Shown: one piece after another, positions 1-4,570 of the stretch
How the letters are laid out: the number at the start of each line of letters is the position of its first letter
Position numbering within the stretch: position 1 is the stretch's first letter
Notes under the pieces: generated by a model
The model's input: only the letters and a program-made list of their open reading frames with translations
What the model was told of the DNA's origin: nothing
The model's database searches: none
Assembly: GCA_003641425.1 (NCBI GenBank)
Contig: QNAH01000189.1
Location: 1-5,761, forward strand
Reading direction: 5' to 3'
Length of the DNA: 5,761 nucleotides
Source: Candidatus Zixiibacteriota bacterium
Lineage (GTDB): Bacteria > Zixibacteria > MSB-5A5 > GN15 > PGXB01
Translations under genes and position numbers: made by a program

Positions 1-108
1 CGCAATTTGGTCGGCAAAACCATCAACCGGCTGTTGGAATCAAAAAGCGAAAAGGCTGAAGCCATAGATATAACACATGAAGTTGAAGTCATCGATGATG
101 AAAACTGA
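1..108 (+). CDS. 3' end of an unrecognised gene (35 C-terminal residues)
   Basis: Frame 1 is open from the window edge to a TGA at 106-108, giving a 35-residue C-terminus. It starts with a basic, helix-like stretch (RNLVGKTINRLLESK) and ends in a very acidic tail (EVEVIDDEN). It lies 38 bp before the next gene on the same strand and is probably the preceding member of the same operon. The visible part has no diagnostic motif, so I assign no family. Clusters of this kind often carry a small regulator (for example DUF134) or another NifX-like or Mrp-like gene at this position, but that is only context. That this is the end of a real gene is likely; its function is unknown. Confidence 0.6.
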   Translation, partial: RNLVGKTINRLLESKSEKAEAIDITHEVEVIDDEN

Positions 109-131
109 GCAATCAGTAATTTGGAAGTTTT

Positions 132-139
132 GAAAGGAG
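132..139 (+). promoter_or_regulatory. ribosome binding site of the DUF5320-type gene
   Basis: GAAAGGAG lies 7 nt before the ATG at 147, a strong Shine-Dalgarno match at good spacing. It fixes the start of the 120-residue protein. The 38-bp gap from the preceding stop shows no convincing promoter or terminator, so read-through from upstream is likely. Confidence 0.8.
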
Positions 140-146
140 CAATAAA

Positions 147-509
147 ATGCCAGGAGGAGATCGAACAGGTCCGTGGGGTGCCGGTCCGTTGACCGGACGC
201 GGCGCCGGGTACTGCGCCGGCTTCAATATGCCGGGTTATGCCAACCCGATACCGGGGCGCGGTATGGGATTCGGCCGCGGCGGCGGATTTGGCCGTGGAC
301 GCGGTATGGGGTGGGGTTTCCGCCACATGTACTACGCTACCGGCCAGCCCGGATGGGCTGTCCCGCCAGAGATGCCTTATGAACCCGTAGCGGAATTTTC
401 CGAACAGGATGAACTGAAATATCTCAAGCAACGGTCCAAGTACTTCGGAAAAGTCCTCGACGATATCAGTCGCCGGATCAATGAGCTTGAGAAATCAAAG
501 GAAAAATAA
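147..509 (+). CDS. DUF5320-type Gly/Arg-rich small protein with C-terminal coiled coil
   Basis: This 120-residue protein opens with MPGGDRTGPWGAGPLTGRGAG, followed by YC and a PGY at 29-31, a signature I recognise from DUF5320 proteins, which occur mostly in anaerobes. Residues 37-57 are Gly/Arg/Phe-rich and contain GRGMG twice (37-41 and 51-55). Residues 61-82 are Pro/Tyr-rich. Residues 84-120 are charged and should form an amphipathic helix or coiled coil (EQDELKYLKQRSKYF through the C-terminus). There is one cysteine (C23), no signal peptide and no membrane segment, so it should be cytoplasmic. The family has no established biochemical function that I know of. It usually sits beside NifX-like proteins and ferredoxin-containing MinD ATPases, as here, so a structural or chaperone-like role in metallocluster handling is an inference. 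Family identity is fairly secure; function is open. Confidence 0.85.
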   Translation: MPGGDRTGPWGAGPLTGRGAGYCAGFNMPGYANPIPGRGMGFGRGGGFGRGRGMGWGFRHMYYATGQPGWAVPPEMPYEPVAEFSEQDELKYLKQRSKYFGKVLDDISRRINELEKSKEK

Positions 510-513
510 GGAG
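508..513 (+). promoter_or_regulatory. ribosome binding site overlapping the preceding stop codon
   Basis: AAGGAG begins inside the TAA stop of the DUF5320-type gene (507-509) and lies 6 nt before the ATG at 520. This site decides the start of the next gene: the longer in-frame reading from ATG 481 would sit inside the upstream coding region and lacks a comparable site. The arrangement suggests translational coupling of the two small proteins. Confidence 0.8.
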
Positions 514-519
514 TTTATA

Positions 520-765
520 ATGTCATATAAAGGTGGCGGCGGAGGCCGTGGTGGTGGACAAGGCGGCGGTGGCGGCGGTCGCGGTATGGGTGGCGGCCGT
601 GGCGGTGGACAAGGCGGCGGTCGCGGTATGGGCGGCGGCCGCGGCGTGGGCCCCGGCGGCGAGTGTATCTGTCCGTCTTGCGGAGAGACAGTACCGCATC
701 AACCGGGTGTTCCCTGCTATAACCGGAAATGTCCCAAGTGCGGGCAGAACATGACACGAAAGTAA
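520..765 (+). CDS. Gly-rich small protein with C-terminal zinc-ribbon-like domain
   Basis: This is an 81-residue protein in two parts. Residues 5-47 are almost entirely Gly and Arg with scattered Gln and Met, built from a tandem repeat. Residues 49-74 hold six cysteines: C49, C51, C54, C66, C71 and C74, in CxCPSC and CPKCG knuckles, with H60 between them. The pairs C51/C54 and C71/C74 are spaced like a zinc ribbon or rubredoxin-like metal site, so it probably binds Zn or Fe; C49 and C66 are extra candidate ligands. Similar Gly-rich proteins with a CPKCG knuckle occur near NifX-like and MinD-ferredoxin genes in anaerobes. Starting at ATG 520 keeps the protein clear of the upstream gene and uses a strong ribosome binding site. 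The next gene starts 17 bp after the stop. A role as metal or cluster carrier, or scaffold, is inference. Confidence 0.8.
   Translation: MSYKGGGGGRGGGQGGGGGGRGMGGGRGGGQGGGRGMGGGRGVGPGGECICPSCGETVPHQPGVPCYNRKCPKCGQNMTRK
550..642 (+). repeat. in-frame tandem repeat encoding Gly/Arg-rich segment
   Basis: Two adjacent in-frame copies are visible: 550-600 (51 bp, residues 11-27, GGGQGGGGGGRGMGGGR) and 601-642 (42 bp, residues 28-41, GGGQGGGRGMGGGR). The second copy lacks three glycine codons, and the rest is nearly identical at DNA level apart from third-position changes. Being a multiple of three bases, copy changes by slippage would preserve the frame and the downstream Cys domain. Confidence 0.85.
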
Positions 766-770
766 AAGAA

Positions 771-774
771 AGGA
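771..774 (+). promoter_or_regulatory. ribosome binding site supporting a TTG start at 783
   Basis: AGGA, within AAAGAAAGGA just after the preceding stop at 763-765, lies 8 nt before TTG 783. This is the best-placed ribosome binding site for the first MinD-type ATPase and the reason to prefer TTG 783 over the in-frame ATG at 729, which lies inside the zinc-ribbon gene. Confidence 0.65.
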
Positions 775-782
775 TCGAGCGG

Positions 783-1655
783 TTGATTATCTCGATTGCC
801 AGTGGAAAAGGCGGAACCGGAAAGACCACGATTGCGGCCAATATGGCGTACATGCTGGCGCATTCCGGGCGGACAGTGACCTATATCGACTGTGATGTGG
901 AAGAGCCGAATGGTCATGTCTTTTTGAAGCCTGATTATGTCCGCAAGAGCGATGTCTGTGTGCCGATTCCGAAAGTGAATTACGACAAATGTAATTTCTG
1001 TGGAAAATGTGCCGAGACATGCCAGTTTAACGCTATCGCGGTTCTGGCCGACAAGGTGATGATTTTCCCGTCGCTCTGTCATGGATGCGGCGGATGTTAT
1101 CATCTGTGTCCCGAAGAAGCGATCGAGGAGACGGATCGACCGATCGGAGTCATTAACAGTGGCACAGGGCAGGGGGTGAACTTCATAGAAGGGCGGTTAA
1201 ACGTTGGTGAGGCAATCTCACCTCCTATTACCCGGGCATTAAAACAGGTCATGCCAATCTCGGGAATCTCTTTTATCGACGCCCCGCCCGGCACGTCCTG
1301 CCCTGTCATAGAAGCTGTCAACGACACCGACTACGTGATCCTCGTGACCGAACCGACCCCGTTCGGTCTCAATGATCTGAAACTTGCGGTTGAGATGGTA
1401 CGCGCGCTTCATCTGCCGTTCGGGGTGATTATCAATCGCGCCGATATCGGCGATGATCGGGTCGATAAGTACTGCCGGGACGAGCAGATCGAAATTTTGC
1501 TCAAAATTCCTTTTGACCGGAGTATTGCGGAGTCATATTCGCGAGGTGATTTGATTTCGTTGAAGCAAGATGATTACGGCCGGCGGCTGATGGATGTTTA
1601 CAAAAATATTGAAAGCAGGATAAACGGTAATGGAACTGGTAATACTCAGCGGTAA
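783..1655 (+). CDS. MinD/Mrp-type P-loop ATPase with inserted 2x[4Fe-4S] ferredoxin domain (first copy)
   Basis: From TTG 783 this is a 290-residue cytoplasmic ATPase starting MIISIASGKGGTGKTT. The deviant Walker A motif GKGGTGKT is at residues 8-15, with the signature lysine K9 of the MinD/ParA/NifH class. IDCD follows at 35-38 (switch I) and DAPPGTSCP at 166-174 (switch II/Walker B). Between them lies a bacterial ferredoxin domain: C70, C73, C76, C80 and C99, C102, C105, C109-Pro, enough for two [4Fe-4S] clusters. This matches COG1149, MinD-superfamily ATPases with an inserted ferredoxin domain. These usually occur as adjacent pairs, as here, and probably work as a dimer that couples ATP hydrolysis to electron or cluster transfer. 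An ATG reading from 729 would add 18 residues before the P-loop, overlap the upstream gene by 37 bp and lack the usual short N-terminus. The family is certain; the physiological substrate is unknown, with an ORP- or NifX-like metallocluster protein the best inference. Confidence 0.93.
   Translation: MIISIASGKGGTGKTTIAANMAYMLAHSGRTVTYIDCDVEEPNGHVFLKPDYVRKSDVCVPIPKVNYDKCNFCGKCAETCQFNAIAVLADKVMIFPSLCHGCGGCYHLCPEEAIEETDRPIGVINSGTGQGVNFIEGRLNVGEAISPPITRALKQVMPISGISFIDAPPGTSCPVIEAVNDTDYVILVTEPTPFGLNDLKLAVEMVRALHLPFGVIINRADIGDDRVDKYCRDEQIEILLKIPFDRSIAESYSRGDLISLKQDDYGRRLMDVYKNIESRINGNGTGNTQR
1617..1620 (+). promoter_or_regulatory. ribosome binding site inside the upstream ATPase gene
   Basis: AGGA lies 9 nt before ATG 1630 and inside the last codons of the first ATPase. 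It supports the overlapping start of the second ATPase and translational coupling of the pair. Confidence 0.65.
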
Positions 1656-2568
1656 AGGCGGGACCGGCAAGACCAGCCTGGTTGGCTCGCTGGCGTCCCT
1701 GGCCGAAAAAAAGGTTCTGGTGGACTGTGATGTCGATGCTGCTGATCTGCACCTGATAATGAAGACAAAGACTGGTCCGGCTCATGATTTTATCTGCGGT
1801 AGCAAGGCCCGTGTAATTCAGGATAAATGCATGATCTGCGGTATCTGCAGCGGCTATTGCCGTTTCGGGGCCATAAAAAACGAACCGGACAGTGAGGCCC
1901 GTTTTGGAGAAAAATTCTGGATCGATCAGTATGCTTGCGAGGGATGCGGGGTGTGTACCCATTTTTGTCCGGAAGATGCTATCGAACTAATAGATAATGT
2001 CAGCGGACAGTGGTACATTTCGGAAACCGCATACGGACCGCTGGTGCATGCTCGGCTGGGTATCGCTCAGGGAAACTCGGGGCGGATGGTTTCTCTTCTG
2101 CGCAAAGAGGCGGCACAGATAATGGAAAAAAACAAATTCGATCTGACCATTATCGATGGGCCTCCCGGGATCGGTTGCCCGGTGATTGCCTCGGTGACAG
2201 GGGCCGGGTACGTTATGATTGTCACCGAGCCATCCATATCGGCCTTCCATGATATGGAACGGCTGTTACAACTGACGCGGCATTTTAATATCCCAACCGG
2301 GATATGCATCAACAAGTTCGATATCAATACGGACATGACCGCTAGAATCGAGAAATTTGCCGGAGATACCGGAATCGAGATACTTGGGAAAATAGCCTAT
2401 GATCCCGGGTTCACCAGGGCGCAGGTGCAGGGGATGCCGATGATCGAGTATGCCGATACCGCCGTTACCGGTCAGATAAAACAACTCTGGGAAAAATTGC
2501 AGAATAATTTAATGTCTGCCGGCAAAAAGGCCGCCGGCAGAAAAGAAACAGTAATAAAGTTGAATTAA
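1630..2568 (+). CDS. MinD/Mrp-type P-loop ATPase with inserted 2x[4Fe-4S] ferredoxin domain (second copy)
   Basis: This 312-residue protein is paralogous to the preceding ATPase and overlaps it by 26 bp in another frame. It begins MELVILSGKGGTGKTS, with the deviant Walker A at 8-15 (signature lysine K9), VDCD at 31-34 and DGPPGIGCP at 176-184. The inserted ferredoxin domain has C67, C70, C73, C77 and C103, C106, C109, C113-Pro, so both [4Fe-4S] sites are complete. C56 lies just before the domain as an extra cysteine. All ATPase and cluster residues are intact, so neither paralogue looks degenerate, which favours a working heterodimer (inference). The last 16 or so residues (AGKKAAGRKETVIKLN) form a basic Ala/Lys tail beyond the usual fold, encoded by a DNA inverted repeat. 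Family COG1149, equivalent to the paired ATPases of ORP loci in Desulfovibrio. Its client is probably the NifX-like protein encoded 20 bp downstream. Confidence 0.94.
   Translation: MELVILSGKGGTGKTSLVGSLASLAEKKVLVDCDVDAADLHLIMKTKTGPAHDFICGSKARVIQDKCMICGICSGYCRFGAIKNEPDSEARFGEKFWIDQYACEGCGVCTHFCPEDAIELIDNVSGQWYISETAYGPLVHARLGIAQGNSGRMVSLLRKEAAQIMEKNKFDLTIIDGPPGIGCPVIASVTGAGYVMIVTEPSISAFHDMERLLQLTRHFNIPTGICINKFDINTDMTARIEKFAGDTGIEILGKIAYDPGFTRAQVQGMPMIEYADTAVTGQIKQLWEKLQNNLMSAGKKAAGRKETVIKLN
2515..2541 (+). repeat. 9-bp perfect inverted repeat within the 3' end of the second ATPase gene
   Basis: TCTGCCGGC at 2515-2523 and GCCGGCAGA at 2533-2541 are perfect reverse complements separated by 9 nt, forming a GC-rich hairpin in the mRNA. 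No U-run follows on the + strand (next bases are AAAGAAAC), so it does not look like an intrinsic terminator. It lies inside the codons of the divergent basic tail and ends 47 nt before the NifX-like start codon. Confidence 0.75.
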
Positions 2569-2576
2569 ACAGGTAT

Positions 2577-2580
2577 GGAG
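2577..2580 (+). promoter_or_regulatory. ribosome binding site of the NifX-like gene
   Basis: GGAG lies 8 nt before ATG 2589. The nearer ATG at 2575 is out of frame, so 2589 is the start; the N-terminus MRIAIPTADG is typical of the family. Confidence 0.7.
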
Positions 2581-2588
2581 ATTAGCGC

Positions 2589-2981
2589 ATGAGGATCGCA
2601 ATACCAACAGCGGACGGTGTCCTTTGTCCGCATTTCGGACACTGCCAGGAATTTGTCCTGATCGATGTGGATACGGAAACCAAGAAAATAACGGAAGTGT
2701 CAAAAGTCCTTCCGCCGCCGCATGAACCGGGGGTTCTGCCGCAATGGCTTGCCCAGCTTGGATGCAATATGATCATCGCCGGTGGCATGGGCGGACGGGC
2801 TATCGGCCTGTTTCAGAGTAAAGGAATAAATGTGATATGCGGCGCGCAGGCGCAAAGACCCGAGGATGTTGTCCTTGGCTATCTTGAGGGGCGGTTGGTG
2901 ACCGGCGCCAATATGTGCGGCGAGCCCGGTTTCAGCGCCGGCGGTTACACCGAGTGCAGCGGCCGCAAGTACAAGCAATAA
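2589..2981 (+). CDS. NifX/NifB-C-like FeMo-cofactor-binding domain protein (ORP-like)
   Basis: This 130-residue protein matches the dinitrogenase iron-molybdenum cofactor biosynthesis family (Pfam Nitro_FeMo-Co, PF02579). The N-terminal strand MRIAIPT leads into a family-like CPHFGHCQEF segment (C13, H15, H18, C19). PPPHEPGVLPQWL (42-54, H45), then IIAGGMGGRA (62-71) and GI.V at 79-82, are typical of this RNase H-like fold. Further cysteines are C59, C84, C110 and C123. The C-terminal segment from about 105 (GANMCGEPGFSAGGYTEC) extends the core with a Gly- and Cys-containing tail. Members bind or carry metalloclusters: NifX and NafY with FeMo-co, and ORP with a Mo-Cu-S cluster in Desulfovibrio. 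It is the last gene of the cluster and probably the client or carrier for the two ferredoxin-ATPases. With no nif genes visible, a nitrogenase role is not supported. Family assignment is secure; cluster type is unknown. Confidence 0.92.
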   Translation: MRIAIPTADGVLCPHFGHCQEFVLIDVDTETKKITEVSKVLPPPHEPGVLPQWLAQLGCNMIIAGGMGGRAIGLFQSKGINVICGAQAQRPEDVVLGYLEGRLVTGANMCGEPGFSAGGYTECSGRKYKQ

Positions 2982-3027
2982 AGGGCAACCGCGCTTTTGT
3001 ACCTCCGAAAGCCGGTTTGGGGTGATT

Positions 3028-3053
3028 CCACCGTTTATTTATCTTTTCGGTGG
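3028..3053 (+). other. weak hairpin downstream of the NifX-like gene
   Basis: CCACCG at 3028-3033 pairs with CGGTGG at 3048-3053 across a 14-nt T-rich loop, followed by GTGTTGTTC. The stem is short and the loop large, so it may be an auxiliary 3' structure or chance. It lies 46 nt after the NifX-like stop codon. Confidence 0.3.
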
Positions 3054-3067
3054 GTGTTGTTCGCAAA

Positions 3068-3093
3068 GGGGGACGGTATTTATACCGCCCCCC
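3068..3093 (+). terminator. probable bidirectional intrinsic terminator between convergent genes
   Basis: GGGGG (3068-3072), A, CGGTA (3074-3078), loop TTTA (3079-3082), TACCG (3083-3087), C and CCCCC (3089-3093) form an 11-pair stem with a single A/C mismatch. The + strand continues GATTTATTTG and the - strand continues TTTGCG, so both U-runs are weak. It sits between the + strand operon end (2981) and the end of the - strand porin (3116), where a shared terminator is expected. The rest of the 134-bp gap shows nothing else convincing. Confidence 0.6.
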
Positions 3094-3115
3094 GATTTAT
3101 TTGCTAGGCCGTTGC

Positions 3116-4354
3116 CTAAAACACCAGCTGGAACTGCGAGCGGATATGGATTTCGTCCTCGGAAACGTCCGATATATTTTCTTCGCGATTCAATACAAAA
3201 TCATTTTGCCATTTTAGATGATGTCGGATCAGCATATATGAAACACCGGCTGTAAATTCCTGAATGTTTTTCAAATCTCCGGCATTGGCATATTGCTTTG
3301 AGATTTCGGCAAGTAACGTTTCGGTGTACGGCGAAGGATACAGTTGATAATCTGAAGAGGCGCGGTCGATTATATCCTGTGCCCTTGTACGGGCATCGGC
3401 GCTCAAGAAATCCTCTATATCTATTTTTGTATAACGAGCCGACAGGTCTATTTTATCTGTCACCCGGCCTTTCAACTCCAGCAAATAACCGGTCACGCCG
3501 AGTTTGGTAATCGACGGATCATGCATATCGACAAAACCGAAATAACCAAGCCCGTTTACGGTAAAACGATTGTAGGTCACCAGAATCTCCGGAGCCAGTC
3601 TTATCGAAAAATCCTGGTAATCGGTCGGATCAATATCCCAGGCGGCGCTTAATGCGCCTCCCGCGTCAAATTTACCGCCCTCAGGTTTGTACCGGTACGA
3701 TAATTTTCCAATCAGCTCCGGGTGGAATTTCATTTTTGAGGTTTTTTCGGAAAGATCGGATGGATTCGAAATTTTTTCGCCGTAGATGACCGGAATGCCG
3801 ACCGCATGCGATGCCCGAGCGTTGACGCCGGTGAAAACACCGAACGTATATCCCCGGCCGTAAACATTGCGGTATCCATTATGTACCGCGAAACCCATCT
3901 GCCGCTCGGCCCCGAAATATCTGGTAGCGATCGACCAGTCGGCCAGGGTCAAATTCTGAAACGAACCGAGGCGGTACTCGGTAAACGGCACCTTGAATTG
4001 CCCGAACCGGAATTGCATGCAGTAGCAATAGGCATAGTTGACATAGATATCGAGCAGTTCATTCGAGTTGGGGGCAAAACTCAATTGTGTCTTGTAGGTC
4101 AGTTCGGGCGAGGCCAGAAAGCCGCTCAAACTGAGACGGATCCGCCGCGCCTCCATGGTCAGTTTGTCCTCGGCGTCGTCGCTTGTATATAAATCGGCTC
4201 GCAACTGGGCCGCGAACTGAACCTGCAAGCTGGCCGTGCTGTCCTTGTTGGCAAGCTCGAACGGCCCAATAGCCGACGCCGGAAAAGCAGTGGGACAGAA
4301 AGCCAAAATAAATAATACAATCAACGGACAGATATATAATAGCCTTAACATCAT
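3116..4354 (-). CDS. outer membrane porin, phosphate-selective porin O/P-like
   Basis: This 412-residue protein should form a beta-barrel channel in the outer membrane. Residues 1-28 are a Sec signal peptide: MMLR, a hydrophobic core (L11-F19), then a PASA site with cleavage likely after A28. C20 follows F19 and does not fit a lipobox. The mature part has alternating strands and landmarks of the OprP/OprO family (Pfam PF07396): ARRIRLSLSGF at 69-79 and FRFGQFKVPFTEYRLGS at 115-131, followed by the RQMGFAVHNG segment at 151-160. It ends QLVF with the terminal phenylalanine expected for BAM recognition. The length fits the family (about 400). A ribosome binding site (GGGAG) precedes two adjacent ATG codons, so the start could be 4354 or 4351. 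The family name does not prove phosphate specificity, and no pho or pst genes are nearby. It is transcribed convergently to the metallocluster operon and divergently from the MttB-type gene. Confidence 0.88.
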   Translation of the reverse strand: MMLRLLYICPLIVLFILAFCPTAFPASAIGPFELANKDSTASLQVQFAAQLRADLYTSDDAEDKLTMEARRIRLSLSGFLASPELTYKTQLSFAPNSNELLDIYVNYAYCYCMQFRFGQFKVPFTEYRLGSFQNLTLADWSIATRYFGAERQMGFAVHNGYRNVYGRGYTFGVFTGVNARASHAVGIPVIYGEKISNPSDLSEKTSKMKFHPELIGKLSYRYKPEGGKFDAGGALSAAWDIDPTDYQDFSIRLAPEILVTYNRFTVNGLGYFGFVDMHDPSITKLGVTGYLLELKGRVTDKIDLSARYTKIDIEDFLSADARTRAQDIIDRASSDYQLYPSPYTETLLAEISKQYANAGDLKNIQEFTAGVSYMLIRHHLKWQNDFVLNREENISDVSEDEIHIRSQFQLVF

Positions 4355-4361
4355 ACTAACA

Positions 4362-4366
4362 CTCCC
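4362..4366 (-). promoter_or_regulatory. ribosome binding site of the porin gene
   Basis: On the minus strand GGGAG is followed by TGTTAGT and then ATG at 4354-4352, with a second ATG immediately after. Spacing of 7 nt to the first ATG supports 4354 as start, with 4351 as a close alternative. Confidence 0.65.
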
Positions 4367-4387
4367 ATGTTACATCTTTACTGTAGG

Positions 4388-4416
4388 AATATATCGGCAA
4401 TTATCTGATTTGAAAA
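4388..4416 (-). promoter_or_regulatory. candidate sigma70-type promoter of the porin gene
   Basis: On the minus strand TTTTCA (4416-4411; 4 of 6 to TTGACA) and TATATT (4393-4388; 5 of 6 to TATAAT) are separated by exactly 17 bp. It would start transcription about 25 nt before the porin start codon. The surrounding DNA is AT-rich, so chance matches are possible. Confidence 0.4.
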
Positions 4417-4455
4417 TAAAAAATAACTGATGGTTAAATATTGGGTGTCCGGTTT

Positions 4456-4505
4456 CACAGTAATGCGGGTGAAATCTGATCGCCGACCGGCCGAATCCGA
4501 CTGTG
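4456..4505 (+). other. bulged inverted repeat upstream of the MttB-type gene (possible leader structure or operator)
   Basis: CACAGT (4456-4461) pairs with ACTGTG (4500-4505). After a 4-nt AATG bulge on the 5' side, CGGGT (4466-4470) pairs with ATCCG (4495-4499), including one G-U pair. A small inner GCC/GGC hairpin with a GACC loop (4482-4491) lies inside. This makes an 11-pair interrupted stem in a GC-rich island of an otherwise AT-rich 216-bp divergent intergenic region (4355-4570). It could be a regulator-binding site, or an RNA leader if transcription of the rightward gene begins upstream of it. I cannot tell which. Confidence 0.4.
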
Positions 4506-4560
4506 GCTATTTTAGTATCAAATTGTTATATTGGCGTATTATTTTGGAAGGCGAAAATTC

Positions 4561-4565
4561 GAGGT
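4561..4565 (+). promoter_or_regulatory. ribosome binding site of the MttB-type gene
   Basis: GAGGT lies 5 nt before ATG 4571. An in-frame TAA at 4568-4570 directly precedes the ATG, so no longer N-terminus is possible and the start is well fixed. A TATTAT hexamer at 4537-4542 could be a -10 element, but I see no matching -35. Confidence 0.7.
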
Positions 4566-4570
4566 AATAA

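Noticed and set aside
481..519. N-terminal extension of the zinc-ribbon-like protein from ATG 481
   Set aside because: It overlaps the end of the DUF5320-type gene and lacks a good ribosome binding site, whereas ATG 520 has AAGGAG at 6 nt.
515..853. Minus-strand open frame of 112 residues, Arg-rich
   Set aside because: It is the antisense of the Gly-rich repeat and the start of the ATPase gene; Gly codons read backwards give Arg/Pro/His-rich text with no family match.
717..1103. Minus-strand open frame of 128 residues
   Set aside because: It is a shadow of the first ferredoxin-ATPase, whose motifs on the + strand are unambiguous.
2515..2541. Hairpin as intrinsic terminator of the operon
   Set aside because: It lies inside the coding frame and is followed by AAAGAAAC rather than a U-run, and a gene with good ribosome binding site follows closely.
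147..2981. A nitrogen-fixation cluster
   Set aside because: Only a NifX-like domain protein is present; no nifH, nifD, nifK, nifE, nifN or radical-SAM nifB is visible, and the paired MinD-ferredoxin ATPases point to an ORP-like locus instead.
3806..4192. Plus-strand open frame of 128 residues inside the porin gene
   Set aside because: It has no recognisable motif and lies wholly antisense to a complete porin with signal peptide and terminal Phe.
4293..4298. Lipoprotein cysteine (C20) in the porin signal region
   Set aside because: The residues before C20 are L-A-F, and Phe at -1 does not fit a lipobox; a type I site after A28 (PASA) fits better.
4441..4570. Cobalamin riboswitch upstream of the MttB-type gene
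   Set aside because: GGGTGAAATC and ACTGTGG segments resemble core pieces, but the spacing is off, there is no CCCGCCACTG block and no B12 box before the start codon. Kept only as an unclassified structured element.
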